Of a stretch of DNA of 64,000 nucleotides, positions 25,093 through 34,417 are shown one piece after another. This DNA comes from Cupriavidus cauae (lineage in GTDB: Bacteria; Pseudomonadota; Gammaproteobacteria; Burkholderiales; Burkholderiaceae). A program made the translations under genes and the position numbers. The DNA is taken from assembly GCF_008632125.1 (NCBI RefSeq), contig NZ_VWRN01000053.1, positions 496,001 through 560,000 on the forward strand, in the 5' to 3' direction. The notes beneath the pieces were generated by a model. It was not told where the DNA came from. It searched no databases and saw only the letters and a list, made by a program, of their open reading frames with translations. The stretch's first letter is position 1, and each line of letters begins with the position of its first letter.

Positions 25093-26814
25093 ATGTTCCT
25101 CGCCCCTCCCCCCACGAAACAACCCGTCGTGGTGCGATGCGCAGTGCCGGAGGCGCTGCGCAACCGTGACATGCGGCGGCTATTGCAAGCCCATGGCGGG
25201 TGGCTCCAATGTGGAAGCGATCGCTTCCGGATCCGTTGGGAAAATGGGCGGCTCCATGTCCGCAGCAAAACGGCTGCGGAGCCGCAACGGCAGGCGCTGG
25301 CGGCGCTGCTGGCCGACAGATGCAGTGGACTGTTCGAGGATCGGTTCCACTGGCCACGCGGGACCAACCCGCGCGTGCGGCTCAATGGCGAGGTCTCCTT
25401 CGCGCGTGGACGCCCGTCCGGGCCGATTGCCTGCCGCCATCTGGCCGTCTTCTGGCTTGGCCTGTTCATCGATGGCCTGCCGCACGGCCCCGACTACTCC
25501 AGGCTGGGGACCGCACAGGCGCTGCGGGACAACATCCCGCTGCACTACGACTACAGGGTGGTACCGAACGCCGTGCAGCTCGGCAAGCTGCGTGTGGTGA
25601 TGATCGGAGACTGGGGCGAGGAGTTCGCCGCGCGCCTGGCCGAACTCGAGGGCCGGGACGAAAAGGCCACGACCCTGCTGATCCTGACACCCGATCACGC
25701 AATGGCCGTCGGGCTGCGCGTCGTGCCCCACCCGCATCGAACCCGCTACGTCGTCGCCTTCTACGATCCCAACATCACCGCCACGCATCTGGAAGCGTGC
25801 TTCGACGACATGGAAGGGGTACGTGAGCTGGAGGCGCGATGCTTCACCGAGTTCGCGCGCGACTACGATCCATTCCTTCGGCAGCACCGGACGCTGAACA
25901 CGGTGGACGCCATGCTGATGGTCGAGCTCGACATGGCGACGCTGCGGCAGCTGCGCGAGATCGACGTGACCCTGCCCGAGCAGCCGCGGCAATTGTCGGG
26001 TGCGCTGCCGCCTCTGACTGCCGATGCGTTGTGGTATCTGCTGCGTTATGGCTGCGAGGACGCGGTCCGTCAGGCGGCACCGGCACTGCGCGCGCTGCCC
26101 CTACATGAGCGCATCCAGCGGCTAAGCACGAACCGCTCGACCCAGCTGTTCTACGACATCATGTCGCACGGGTTGCCATCGTCGGCGAGGCTGTTCGGGG
26201 AGCTGATCGCCGACCTTCCGCTGGAGGAGCGGATTCGCCTGCTGCGGTCGCAGGCGGACTGCGGCACGACGGCATTCGGTTATGCCGTGAAGGCCGGCCG
26301 CACCGAGATGTTCCGGCCATTTCTGGAACTGCTGCAGGCGCTGGTGCCCAGCGACCATCACTACGCCATGCTGGTGGCCGCCATGCCGGACGGAACCTCC
26401 GCGCTCTATCACGCCTGCAAGCACGGGTATTGCCATACGCCGCCGGCGTATGCCGCCGCCTTGTCGTCGTTGCCGCCCCTGCTTCTCGCTTCGCTGATGT
26501 GCGCGCGTTCGGCCGACAACGAAACGGGCCTGGAGGTGGCCGTGCGGAACAAGGATCTGAGCACCATCGGCAATTTCGCCAAGGTGTTCCCGCTGCTGCC
26601 GCCGCAAGCCTGCGTCTATCTGCTGAAACCGGCGTGGCGGTTGATTCGACGGATGAATGCCGAGGGGCGCAAGGACCCGATCATCGAGCAGATGATGCGA
26701 TCGCATCTGGAGCGGTTCGCCCCGTCGCTGCTGTCGGGCGAGGGCGGCGACCGGGGCGGGCGTGCCAGGGCGGCCTCGAAAGGCTGGGTACGCTGGAAGT
26801 GGAAACTGGGCTGA
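25093..26814 (+). CDS. ShET2/EspL-family type III effector-like cysteine protease with ankyrin-like repeats
   Basis: A 573-residue protein that matches the ShET2/EspL/OspD enterotoxin-effector family as remembered. The block ending IACRHLAVFWL aligns with the family VCRHLASYWI segment, LTPDHAMAVGLRV with the SNHNMALGLKI segment, and VAFYDPNITATHLEACF with the QLYDPNHTATHLRAEF segment. These supply a Cys114-His202-Asp225 triad, with spacings (88 and 23) close to those of EspL (Cys47, His131, Asp153). From about residue 320 there are ankyrin-like repeats (GTTAFGYAVKAGRTEMFRPFL, GTSALYHACKHGYC, NETGLEVAVRNKDLSTI). The start is fixed by GGAG six bases upstream. EspL cleaves RHIM proteins of necroptosis; the target here is unknown. 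No secretion genes are in the window. Confidence 0.88.
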   Translation: MFLAPPPTKQPVVVRCAVPEALRNRDMRRLLQAHGGWLQCGSDRFRIRWENGRLHVRSKTAAEPQRQALAALLADRCSGLFEDRFHWPRGTNPRVRLNGEVSFARGRPSGPIACRHLAVFWLGLFIDGLPHGPDYSRLGTAQALRDNIPLHYDYRVVPNAVQLGKLRVVMIGDWGEEFAARLAELEGRDEKATTLLILTPDHAMAVGLRVVPHPHRTRYVVAFYDPNITATHLEACFDDMEGVRELEARCFTEFARDYDPFLRQHRTLNTVDAMLMVELDMATLRQLREIDVTLPEQPRQLSGALPPLTADALWYLLRYGCEDAVRQAAPALRALPLHERIQRLSTNRSTQLFYDIMSHGLPSSARLFGELIADLPLEERIRLLRSQADCGTTAFGYAVKAGRTEMFRPFLELLQALVPSDHHYAMLVAAMPDGTSALYHACKHGYCHTPPAYAAALSSLPPLLLASLMCARSADNETGLEVAVRNKDLSTIGNFAKVFPLLPPQACVYLLKPAWRLIRRMNAEGRKDPIIEQMMRSHLERFAPSLLSGEGGDRGGRARAASKGWVRWKWKLG

Positions 26815-26829
26815 CGCGGGACGGCTGTC

Positions 26830-26865
26830 GGGCGATATCAGGCGCCGTCAGGCCTGATATCACCC
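26830..26865. terminator. Hairpin between convergent effector-like gene and lgt
   Basis: GGGCGATATCAGGC (26830-26843) pairs with GCCTGATATCACCC (26852-26865) with one mismatch, in the 55-base gap between two converging stop codons. No long T-run follows. Confidence 0.6.
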
Positions 26866-26869
26866 GGTT

Positions 26870-27673
26870 TCAGGCCGACAGCTGCGGCTGGCGCCGATAC
26901 GCCCACCACATCATCGCCGCGCCCGCCACGATCATCGGCAGGCTCAGCCACTGACCCATCGAAAAGTTCAGCGCCAGCAGGCCGAGGAAGTTGTCCGGCT
27001 CGCGCGCGAATTCGGCGAGAAAGCGGAACACCCCGTAGCCCAGCAGGAAGGCGCCGGACACCGCGCCCGTCGGCCGCGGATGGCGGGCAAACAGCCACAG
27101 GATCACGAACAGCGCGACGCCCTCGCCGGCGAACTGGTACAGCTGCGACGGATGGCGCGCGATATTGTCGCCGGCCTGCGGGAAGACCATGCCCCACGGC
27201 AGATCGGTGGGACGGCCCCACAGCTCGCCATTGATGAAGTTGCCGAGCCGCCCGGCGGCGAGGCCGCAGGGAATCATCGGCGCGATGAAGTCGGTCACTT
27301 CCATCCAATGCCGGCCGCGCAACTTCGAGAACACCCACATCGCGATCACCACGCCGAGGAAGCCGCCGTGGAAGGCCATGCCGCCCTCCCACACCTTGAA
27401 GATATCCAGCGGGTGCGACAGGTAGAAGGACGGCTTGTAGAACAGCACGTAGCCGAGTCGGCCGCCGAGGATCACGCCGAGCACGCCGTAGAACAGCAGG
27501 TCGTCGATATCGCGCGCGGTCCAGCCCTGCGCCGCCACCTGCGGCTGGCGCAGCCGGATGCGGCCGAACCACATAAACATGATGAAGCCGGCGAGGTACA
27601 TCAGCCCGTACCAGCGGATCGCCAGCGGGCCCAGATGGATGGCGATGGGATCGAAGTTCGGATGGATCAGCAT
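26870..27673 (-). CDS. lgt: Prolipoprotein diacylglyceryl transferase
   Basis: A 267-residue polytopic inner-membrane enzyme that transfers diacylglycerol to the lipobox cysteine of prelipoproteins. The family signature [10 protein letters not shown] is at 141-150. Also present are the N-terminal [24 protein letters not shown] start and the [12 protein letters not shown] loop with the conserved histidine (near 102). Length and seven hydrophobic segments fit the family. An essential housekeeping gene, it is preceded by a LysR gene on the same strand with an 80-base gap. Confidence 0.97.
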   Translation of the reverse strand: MLIHPNFDPIAIHLGPLAIRWYGLMYLAGFIMFMWFGRIRLRQPQVAAQGWTARDIDDLLFYGVLGVILGGRLGYVLFYKPSFYLSHPLDIFKVWEGGMAFHGGFLGVVIAMWVFSKLRGRHWMEVTDFIAPMIPCGLAAGRLGNFINGELWGRPTDLPWGMVFPQAGDNIARHPSQLYQFAGEGVALFVILWLFARHPRPTGAVSGAFLLGYGVFRFLAEFAREPDNFLGLLALNFSMGQWLSLPMIVAGAAMMWWAYRRQPQLSA

Positions 27674-27753
27674 GCGGGTCTATCGCTTGGCGTTGTCGGA
27701 TGAGGTTGGTGGGATGGACGGGATCGAATTCAGGATCGGGATCGGCATCGGGC

Positions 27754-28764
27754 TCAATGCTTCGGCTTCTGCCCGGGATTCGGCCCCGGATTCGGCCCGG
27801 GCACGGTGGCGCGGCCCTTCGATGTGCCGCTGCCCGGGCGGGCCGCCGGCGCCAGCGCCGATGCAATCTCGATGAACGAGCGCAGCACCGGACTCGGTCC
27901 GGCCGCGCCGTTGTCGCGCCACGCCAGGCCCGTCTCGATCTCCGGCACCGCGCCGCGCAACGTCAGATAGGACACGCCGGTGCGCCGCAGGTTGCATAGC
28001 GAGGCCGGCACCAGCGCGACGCCGATGCCGGCCGACACCAGGCTGACGATCGTCTGCATCTGGATCGCTTCCTGCGCGATCACCGGGGCGAAGCCGTCGC
28101 GCGCATAGTAACCGGTAATGATGTCATGAAACGCCGGCGCGCTTCGGCGGGGAAACAGGATCAGCGGTTCGTGCGCGAAATCGGCCAGCGCGACGGCATC
28201 CGGCTGCTTCGCGCCGCCGCGCCGGCCCGGCGCGCGCCAGTCCTGCGGGACCGCCAGCACCAGCGGCTCGCGCACCAGCGGCAGGTACGACATGCCATGG
28301 GGCAAGGCGGGCATCTGCGGGCGGATCACCAGCCCCGCGTCGATCTGCCCGTCGGCCAGCGCATCGAGCTGGATATCGCTGGTGGCCTCGCGCAGCTGCA
28401 GCTGGACCTCGGGATGCCGCGCGCGAAAGCGCCGCAGCAGGTCGGGCAGGATGCCGTAGTCCGCGGTGCTGACGAAGGCCAGCGACAGCGTGCCGATCTC
28501 GCCGCGGGCCAGCCGCTGCGCCAGCGCGGGCAGGTTGGCGGCGTCGGCCAGCACCCGGCGCACTTCGGGCAGCCACTGCTGTCCGGCCGGGGTCAGCGCC
28601 ACCGAGCGGCGCGTCCGTACGAACAACGGCACGCCGATCTCGTCCTCCAGCGCCTGGATCTGCTGCGACAGCGGCGGCTGCGTCATGGCGAGGCGCGCGG
28701 CGGCGCGGCCGAAGTGCAGTTCCTCGGCGACGGTGACGAAATAGCGCAATTGGCGCAGATCCAC
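27754..28764 (-). CDS. LysR-family regulator (BenM/CatM-like subgroup) divergent from ilvD
   Basis: A 336-residue LysR protein. From a GTG at 28764, five bases after a GGGAG ribosome-binding site, it reads [22 protein letters not shown] with [19 protein letters not shown] as recognition helix. The effector domain carries [20 protein letters not shown] and a later [19 protein letters not shown] region of the BenM/CbnR type. An ATG 12 codons upstream is possible but lacks a ribosome-binding site. The C-terminal 20 residues are a Gly/Pro/Asn repeat (PNPGPNPG). Adjacency to ilvD is conserved in relatives (recalled), but a regulatory link is not shown. Confidence 0.88.
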   Translation of the reverse strand: MDLRQLRYFVTVAEELHFGRAAARLAMTQPPLSQQIQALEDEIGVPLFVRTRRSVALTPAGQQWLPEVRRVLADAANLPALAQRLARGEIGTLSLAFVSTADYGILPDLLRRFRARHPEVQLQLREATSDIQLDALADGQIDAGLVIRPQMPALPHGMSYLPLVREPLVLAVPQDWRAPGRRGGAKQPDAVALADFAHEPLILFPRRSAPAFHDIITGYYARDGFAPVIAQEAIQMQTIVSLVSAGIGVALVPASLCNLRRTGVSYLTLRGAVPEIETGLAWRDNGAAGPSPVLRSFIEIASALAPAARPGSGTSKGRATVPGPNPGPNPGQKPKH

Positions 28765-28966
28765 GCGGACTCCCGGTGCGGCGAGGCCGGCGACCGCCAT
28801 CGATTCCCGGCGATCGCCCGCTTCCGTGACATGTTCTGTGATAGGTAAAACGACTCAATACAGCACGAATAATATATTTGACACTGCAAAACGCAAACGG
28901 CATGCTGTCGGCCACAACTACAGCGGCGCCCGGCCGGGCGCCACGCCAGTCCCCGGAGAGATACGC

Positions 28967-30640
28967 ATGGCATACAACAAACGCTCGCAGAACATCACGC
29001 AAGGCGTGGCGCGCTCGCCCAACCGCTCGATGTACTACGCGCTGGGCTACCAGAAGGAAGACTTCGACAAGCCGATGGTCGGCATCGCCAACGGCCACTC
29101 GACCATCACGCCGTGCAACGCCGGCCTGCAGCGCCTGGCCGATGCCGCCGTCGATGCGATCAAGGCCTCCGGCGCCAATCCGCAGATCTTCGGCACGCCG
29201 ACCATCTCTGACGGCATGTCGATGGGCACCGAGGGCATGAAGTACTCGCTGATCTCGCGCGAGGTGATCGCCGACTGCATCGAGACCGCCGCGCAAGGCC
29301 AATGGATGGACGGCGTGGTCGTCATCGGTGGCTGCGACAAGAACATGCCGGGCGGCATGATCGCGCTGGCGCGCACCAATGTGCCGGGCATCTATGTCTA
29401 TGGCGGCACCATCAAGCCGGGCAACTGGAAGGGCAAGGACCTGACCATCGTGTCCTCGTTCGAGGCCGTGGGCGAGTTCACCGCCGGCCGGATGAGCCAG
29501 GAGGACTTCGAGGGCGTGGAGAAGAACGCCTGCCCGTCGACCGGCTCCTGCGGCGGCATGTACACCGCCAACACGATGAGCTCGTCGTTCGAGGCGCTGG
29601 GCATGTCGCTGCTGTATTCGTCGACGATGGCCAATCCGGACCAGGAAAAGGTCGACAGCGCCGCCGAATCGGCGCGCGTGCTGGTCGAGGCGATCAAGAA
29701 GGACATCAAGCCGCGCGACATCATCACGCGCAAGTCGATCGAGAACGCCGTCAGCCTGATCATGGCGACCGGCGGCTCGACCAATGCGGTGCTGCACTAC
29801 CTGGCGATCGCGCATGCGGCCGAGGTCGAATGGACCATCGACGATTTCGAGCGCATCCGCCGCAAGGTGCCGGTGATCTGCAACCTGAAGCCGTCGGGCC
29901 AGTACGTCGCCACCGACCTGCATCGCGCCGGCGGCATTCCGCAGGTGATGAAGATCCTGCTGAACGCCGGCCTGCTGCACGGCGACTGCCTGACCATCAC
30001 CGGCCGCACGCTGGCCGAGGAGCTGGAGCACGTGGCCGACCAGCCGCGCGCCGACCAGGACGTGATCCTGCCGATCGACAAGGCGCTGTACAAGGAAGGC
30101 CATCTGGCCATCCTGAAGGGCAACCTGGCCGAGGAAGGCGCGGTGGCCAAGATCACCGGACTGAAGAACCCGGTCATCACCGGCCCGGCGCGCGTGTTCG
30201 ACGACGAGCAGAGCGCGATGGACGCGATCCTGGCCGACAAGATCCAGGCCGGCGACGTGCTGGTGCTGCGCTATCTCGGACCGAAGGGCGGCCCGGGCAT
30301 GCCGGAAATGCTGGCGCCGACCTCGGCGATCATCGGCAAGGGCCTGGGCGAGTCCGTGGGCTTCATCACCGACGGCCGCTTCTCGGGCGGTACCTGGGGC
30401 ATGGTGGTCGGCCACGTCGCGCCGGAAGCCTTTGTCGGCGGCACCATCGCCCTGGTGCAGGAAGGCGATTCGATCACGATCGACGCGCACAAGCTGCTGC
30501 TGCAGCTGAACGTCAGCGACGAGGAACTGGCGCGCCGCCGTGCCGCCTGGAAGCAGCCGGCGCCCCGCTATACGCGCGGCGTGCTGGCCAAGTTCTCGAA
30601 GCTGGCGTCGACTGCCAGCAAGGGCGCGGTCACGGACTGA
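28967..30640 (+). CDS. ilvD: Dihydroxy-acid dehydratase
   Basis: A 557-residue Fe-S dehydratase of branched-chain amino acid synthesis, converting 2,3-dihydroxyisovalerate and 2,3-dihydroxymethylvalerate to the 2-keto acids. The Fe-S ligand cysteines are visible at 50 (TITPC), 123 ([10 protein letters not shown]) and 195 ([10 protein letters not shown]). [17 protein letters not shown] and the C-terminal [15 protein letters not shown] follow. The start at 28967 has GGAGAG seven bases upstream and gives the standard length. A TTGACA hexamer at 28878-28883 is a possible -35. An intrinsic terminator follows. Confidence 0.97.
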   Translation: MAYNKRSQNITQGVARSPNRSMYYALGYQKEDFDKPMVGIANGHSTITPCNAGLQRLADAAVDAIKASGANPQIFGTPTISDGMSMGTEGMKYSLISREVIADCIETAAQGQWMDGVVVIGGCDKNMPGGMIALARTNVPGIYVYGGTIKPGNWKGKDLTIVSSFEAVGEFTAGRMSQEDFEGVEKNACPSTGSCGGMYTANTMSSSFEALGMSLLYSSTMANPDQEKVDSAAESARVLVEAIKKDIKPRDIITRKSIENAVSLIMATGGSTNAVLHYLAIAHAAEVEWTIDDFERIRRKVPVICNLKPSGQYVATDLHRAGGIPQVMKILLNAGLLHGDCLTITGRTLAEELEHVADQPRADQDVILPIDKALYKEGHLAILKGNLAEEGAVAKITGLKNPVITGPARVFDDEQSAMDAILADKIQAGDVLVLRYLGPKGGPGMPEMLAPTSAIIGKGLGESVGFITDGRFSGGTWGMVVGHVAPEAFVGGTIALVQEGDSITIDAHKLLLQLNVSDEELARRRAAWKQPAPRYTRGVLAKFSKLASTASKGAVTD

Positions 30641-30681
30641 GCGACATCGTCCAGTAGGTCGGCGCCTGCGGGCGCCATGCC

Positions 30682-30710
30682 AAAGCCTGCGAGCGATCGC
30701 AGGCTTTTCT
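30682..30710 (+). terminator. Intrinsic terminator after ilvD
   Basis: An 11-bp perfect stem AAAGCCTGCGA/TCGCAGGCTTT (30682-30692, 30697-30707) with a GCGA tetraloop and trailing T residues, 42 bases after the ilvD stop. Confidence 0.9.
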
Positions 30711-30758
30711 GTTTGCGGGATCGCCGCGCGCGGATCAGCGCGTCGGTTCACCCCCCGC

Positions 30759-31340
30759 TCAGCCCGCCGCCACGGTCCGCTCGATCAGCCGGACCATCGC
30801 GGCGCGGATCGCGGCCGGGTCGTCGCCGGCATCGATGGCGAGCGCGGCCCGGTCGAATGCCGCCGACAGCAGCGTCGCGAGCGCATCGACCGTCAGCGGC
30901 GGCGGCAGGCGCGGGCCGAGGGCCGCCGCCAGCCCCTCCCGCAGCGTGCGGCCGGCGTGGGCCTGGTCCAGCGCCAGGCTTTCGCCGGCTCCCAGCACCG
31001 CCGGACCGTCCACCAGCAGCAGCCGCGTGCGTCCGGCCACCGTCATCGCATCGAGATAGGCCGCGCTGCCGGCGATCAGCGCCTTGCGCGGCGAGCGCGT
31101 GGCGGGCGCCGCGCGCTCGATCTCGTCGGCCACCGCCCTTGCCTCCTCCTCCAGCACCGCGCGAAACAGCGCGCGCTTGTCATCGAAGTGGTGATAGAGC
31201 GCGCCGCGCGTGATGCCGGCGGCCGCGACGATTTCCGGGGTCGAGGTATCGGCATACCCCTTGTCGACGAACAGGGCGCGCGCGGCCGCCAGCAAGGCGC
31301 CGCGCGTGGCCTCGGTGCGTTCACGATTGGTCCGTGGCAT
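30759..31340 (-). CDS. TetR-family repressor
   Basis: A 193-residue TetR regulator. The N-terminal HTH reads [22 protein letters not shown], then [31 protein letters not shown] (residues about 10-58). The ligand domain is helical and unassigned. It is divergent from a VOC-family gene, and two matching palindromes lie in the shared promoter region, so autoregulation and repression of the VOC gene are likely. An ATG four codons upstream (31352) is inside the first operator, so the one at 31340 is preferred. Confidence 0.92.
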   Translation of the reverse strand: MPRTNRERTEATRGALLAAARALFVDKGYADTSTPEIVAAAGITRGALYHHFDDKRALFRAVLEEEARAVADEIERAAPATRSPRKALIAGSAAYLDAMTVAGRTRLLLVDGPAVLGAGESLALDQAHAGRTLREGLAAALGPRLPPPLTVDALATLLSAAFDRAALAIDAGDDPAAIRAAMVRLIERTVAAG

Positions 31341-31346
31341 TTTTCT

Positions 31347-31400
31347 TTGCATACATACAGCCTGTATGTTATAACGACGAAAAAGATACAGACTGCATGT
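31347..31400. promoter_or_regulatory. VOC-gene promoter with two TetR-type operators
   Basis: Plus-strand -35 TTGCAT (31347-31352) and -10 TATAAC (31370-31375) are separated by 17 bases, and that spacer is exactly the palindrome ACATACAGCCTGTATGT (31353-31369). A second copy, AGATACAGACTGCATGT (31384-31400), differs at two positions and covers the expected transcription start. The centres are 31 bp apart, three helical turns. Confidence 0.85.
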
Positions 31401-31450
31401 TAATGCCATCTGGCCATTTCCCCAAGCGGCCGCACCGAACGGAGTCCGTC

Positions 31451-31876
31451 ATGAAGATCACCAGCTTCTACCCCGTCATCCAGACCGCCGATGTGGCTGC
31501 CACGGCGGCCTTCTATCAGCGGCATTTCGGCTTCAAGGCGCTGTTCTCGAGCGACTGGTACTGGCATCTGCAGTCGGCGGACGATGCCGACGTCAACCTC
31601 GCCGTGCTCGACTACCGGCACGAGACGATCCCCGTGGGCAGCCGCGCGCCGGTTGCGGGCACCATCCTGAACTTCGAGGTCGAGGACGTCGACACGCTGT
31701 ACGCGCGGCTGCAGCAGGCCGGCCTGCCGATCCGGCTGGCGCTGCGCGACGAGCCCTTCGGCCAGCGGCACTTCATCACCGCCGATCCCAACGGCGTACT
31801 GATCGACATCATCAAGCCGATTCCGCCCTCGCCCGAGTTCGCCGCGCAATACGACCCGCAGGCCATGCCGGACTGA
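31451..31876 (+). CDS. VOC-family (glyoxalase/bleomycin resistance) protein
   Basis: A 141-residue protein of the vicinal oxygen chelate superfamily. [23 protein letters not shown] is the typical first beta-alpha unit, with [21 protein letters not shown] and the C-terminal [14 protein letters not shown] completing the fold. The start at 31451 has GGAG seven bases upstream. Members include dioxygenases, isomerases and antibiotic-binding proteins; no metal triad can be fixed by eye. Control by the divergent TetR protein suggests a role in response to a small toxic ligand. Confidence 0.88.
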   Translation: MKITSFYPVIQTADVAATAAFYQRHFGFKALFSSDWYWHLQSADDADVNLAVLDYRHETIPVGSRAPVAGTILNFEVEDVDTLYARLQQAGLPIRLALRDEPFGQRHFITADPNGVLIDIIKPIPPSPEFAAQYDPQAMPD

Positions 31877-31966
31877 GCTGTCCTCCGGGCGGTATCATGG
31901 CCCGGTGATCGGCGGCCCCGGACAACGCGCGGGCACCGGCGGCCCCGGATACCGCAAGGAGGGACC

Positions 31967-32878
31967 ATGAAGACAGTGATGTTGATTGGCGCGCCTACCG
32001 ATGTCGGCGCCAGCACGCGCGGCGCATCGATGGGACCGGAGGCGATGCGCGTCGCCGATATCGCCGGTGCCCTGCTGCGCAATGGGCTCGACGTCGTCGA
32101 TGGCGGCAATCTGTCCGGCCCGGCCAATCCGTGGCATCAGCCGATCGACGGCATGCGGCACCTCGACGAAGTGGTGGCGTGGAACCGCGGCGTGTTCGAT
32201 GCCTGCTACGGCTGCCTGCAGGACGGACGCTTTCCGCTGCTGCTGGGCGGCGACCATTGCCTGGCGATCGGGTCGATCAGTGCGGCCGCGCGCCATTGTC
32301 GCGACACCGGCAAGAAGCTGCTGGTGCTTTGGCTGGACGCGCACGCCGACGCCAATACCGGCTCCACCAGTCCGACCGGCAATATCCACGGCATGCCGGT
32401 GGCGTGCCTGTGCGGCGATGGCCCCGCGCCTTTGATCTCGCTGAGCGGCACGGTGCCGGCGGTCAAGCCCGAGCATATCCGGCAGGTCGGCATTCGCAGC
32501 GTCGACGCCGAAGAGAAACGGCGGCTGCGAGACCTGAACCTCGCGGTCTTCGACATGCGCTACATCGACGAGAACGGCATGCGCCATACCATGCAGAACG
32601 CGCTCGCCGGCATCGACGACAACACCCATCTACACGTCAGCTTCGACGTGGACTTCCTCGACTGCAGCATCGCACCGGGCGTCGGCACAACCGTGATGGG
32701 CGGCCCGACCTATCGCGAAACGCAGCTTTGCATGGAGATGATCGCGGACACGGGCCGGCTCGGATCGCTCGACGTGCTCGAACTCAATCCGGCTTGCGAC
32801 GTCCGCAACCAGACCGCCAGGCTGATGGTGGATTTTCTCGAGAGCCTGTTCGGGAAATCGACGCTGATACGCCAGTGA
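31967..32878 (+). CDS. rocF: Arginase-family ureohydrolase
   Basis: A 303-residue ureohydrolase with all Mn-binding motifs: GGDHCLAIGS (His97), LDAHADAN (Asp124, His126, Asp128) and SFDVDFLD (Asp227, Asp229). The SPTGNIHGMPVA loop contacts the amino-acid part of the substrate in arginases, favouring arginase over agmatinase. It would hydrolyse arginine to ornithine and urea. A strong ribosome-binding site (AAGGAGG) precedes the ATG. It appears to be monocistronic, 90 bases after the VOC gene. Confidence 0.9.
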   Translation: MKTVMLIGAPTDVGASTRGASMGPEAMRVADIAGALLRNGLDVVDGGNLSGPANPWHQPIDGMRHLDEVVAWNRGVFDACYGCLQDGRFPLLLGGDHCLAIGSISAAARHCRDTGKKLLVLWLDAHADANTGSTSPTGNIHGMPVACLCGDGPAPLISLSGTVPAVKPEHIRQVGIRSVDAEEKRRLRDLNLAVFDMRYIDENGMRHTMQNALAGIDDNTHLHVSFDVDFLDCSIAPGVGTTVMGGPTYRETQLCMEMIADTGRLGSLDVLELNPACDVRNQTARLMVDFLESLFGKSTLIRQ

Positions 32879-32951
32879 AGCGTCGGGGGGTCGGAGGATC
32901 GCGATCACGCGAAACGCATCGCGACCCAGGCGCCGGCGGGACGGCCGCCGG

Positions 32952-34166
32952 CTAGCAGAGGAACACGTCATCGAGGCGTTGCGCGTATAGCACGCGACGC
33001 GCCCAGTCCTCGATCTGCTGCACCGACGCGGAAAGCACCTTGGCGGCGATGTCCTCGGGCAAGGGACCGAAGCGATGGTCGAGCAGTTTGATCAATAGCT
33101 CTGCCCTTACTTCGGCCTCGAGCTTGGCCTTGACCTTCCGCGTGATGTCGCGCTCCAACCGGCGCGCCCACTTTCCATAGCCTTGCGACAGTTCCATATC
33201 CAGCTCCATCAGGTTGTGCACTTCGTTGAGATCCAGCGCGGCGGCGCTGAAGTTGGCGGCTCGCGCCACGACCCATGCGGCCAGCGCGGTGTCGAGCGCG
33301 GCATTGCCTTGCGCCAGTTCCCTGGCAAGCCGCAACGGCGCAAACACGGCATCCACCGTCGTCGCCTGTTCGAGTCGCATCAGCACGGCGACAAGATTGC
33401 GCTGTGTTGCCAGTTCCGATTGGGTATAGGCGCTACGGTCGATCAGGCAGTACTGCAGACTGGGCTGATGGTCCGCGACGCGGCCCGGTACGACCGGAAT
33501 CATTGCGCCAATGTCCGTCGGCGCACGCCATCGCTCGGTGCCGTTGTAAAGCACGATCGGGAATACCAGCGGATAGCGGTGCCGGCCCCGGCCGCGGCAG
33601 CGTCGGCTGACATCGCGATAGAACATGCCGACGTAGGCCAGCATGCGCGCGGCCATATGCGGGTCGTGGCTGCTTTGAAACTCGATCAGCAGGTGGACCG
33701 GCTGCTGCTGTCCCGGCACGCGCACCCGCCAGACCACATCGTTCAGGCCCACGCGCAGCCCGTCCGATACATGGTGCGTCGGCACCATCTCCATGGAATC
33801 GAAGTCTGCCGTCTGCAGCCACGGATCCGAGATGAAGTCGCGGATCAGGTCGCGGACGACCTCGCGAAACGCGAACACCAGCTTGTATGAGGCGTCGTGA
33901 TGACGGCCGGGCGTTCGCAGCCCGTCCCCATTCACCCCGTCACCGGGCTCGCGTACGTCGAGGCAGGTCGGCCCCGGCAGGCGGCACGGCAAGTGGAAGT
34001 CGTGACCGTCATGCCCGGGCGGGATGCGGGAATGGCCGGTGGGATAGCGCAGAGGACCGTACAGCGGATAGCGGCCGGCATGATCGGCAACATGGCGATC
34101 GACCGGGTTTCGGCCTGAATGGCGCGGCGGACGCGGCCGCGGCTGGCGAGCAGAGTAGTCGAGCAT
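32952..34166 (-). CDS. Rpn-family recombination-promoting nuclease/putative transposase
   Basis: A protein of about 404 residues. From HHDASYKLVFAFREVVRDLIRDFI (near residue 93) it has the Rpn/YhgA-like PD-(D/E)XK nuclease domain, including VWRVRVPGQQQPVHLLIEFQSSHD with a plausible catalytic acidic core, then YPLVFPIVLYNG. The C-terminal part has the usual helical region and KAKLEAEVRAELLIKLLDHRFGPLP. Rpn proteins are DNA nucleases linked to RecA-independent recombination and phage defence. The first 90 residues are His/Arg/Pro-rich and atypical; a GTG at 33935, directly before the domain, is a plausible true start. No inverted repeats mark it as an insertion sequence. Confidence 0.85.
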   Translation of the reverse strand: MLDYSARQPRPRPPRHSGRNPVDRHVADHAGRYPLYGPLRYPTGHSRIPPGHDGHDFHLPCRLPGPTCLDVREPGDGVNGDGLRTPGRHHDASYKLVFAFREVVRDLIRDFISDPWLQTADFDSMEMVPTHHVSDGLRVGLNDVVWRVRVPGQQQPVHLLIEFQSSHDPHMAARMLAYVGMFYRDVSRRCRGRGRHRYPLVFPIVLYNGTERWRAPTDIGAMIPVVPGRVADHQPSLQYCLIDRSAYTQSELATQRNLVAVLMRLEQATTVDAVFAPLRLARELAQGNAALDTALAAWVVARAANFSAAALDLNEVHNLMELDMELSQGYGKWARRLERDITRKVKAKLEAEVRAELLIKLLDHRFGPLPEDIAAKVLSASVQQIEDWARRVLYAQRLDDVFLC

Positions 34167-34293
34167 AGGGCAAGGACACCTGAAGGAAGGACAACGGAAC
34201 ACGGCGGAAGCCGATGCCGTAAGTTGCCAGCCTATGGGCTACGGTGCTTGCCTGAAATGCTGCGAAGTTAACTGGCGGAGACCACTATAGGAA

Positions 34294-34374
34294 GCGCTCG
34301 AAGGCGAGCGTTCGAAGGGAGCGCTCGAAGCGAAGCGTTCGAACGGAGCGCTCGAAGCGAAGCGTTCGGAGCGA
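34294..34374. repeat. Three 27-bp direct repeats with internal palindromes
   Basis: Units begin gcgctcgaag and contain gcgaagcgttcgaa; they start at 34294, 34321 and 34348. Each can fold through its TCGAA and TTCGA arms. They lie between the Rpn gene and holC; nothing else is seen in 34203-34417. Confidence 0.9.
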
Positions 34375-34417
34375 GCGTTGGAGGGACCGCGCTACGCTGC
34401 CCCGAGGGAAGCCGAAG

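Noticed and set aside
28826-28966. Longer start for ilvD
   Set aside because: The upstream in-frame residues are not in the IlvD family; 28967 has a good ribosome-binding site and gives 557 residues.
32952-34166. Insertion sequence around the Rpn gene
   Set aside because: No terminal inverted repeats or target duplication; Rpn proteins are often annotated as transposases but are PD-(D/E)XK nucleases.
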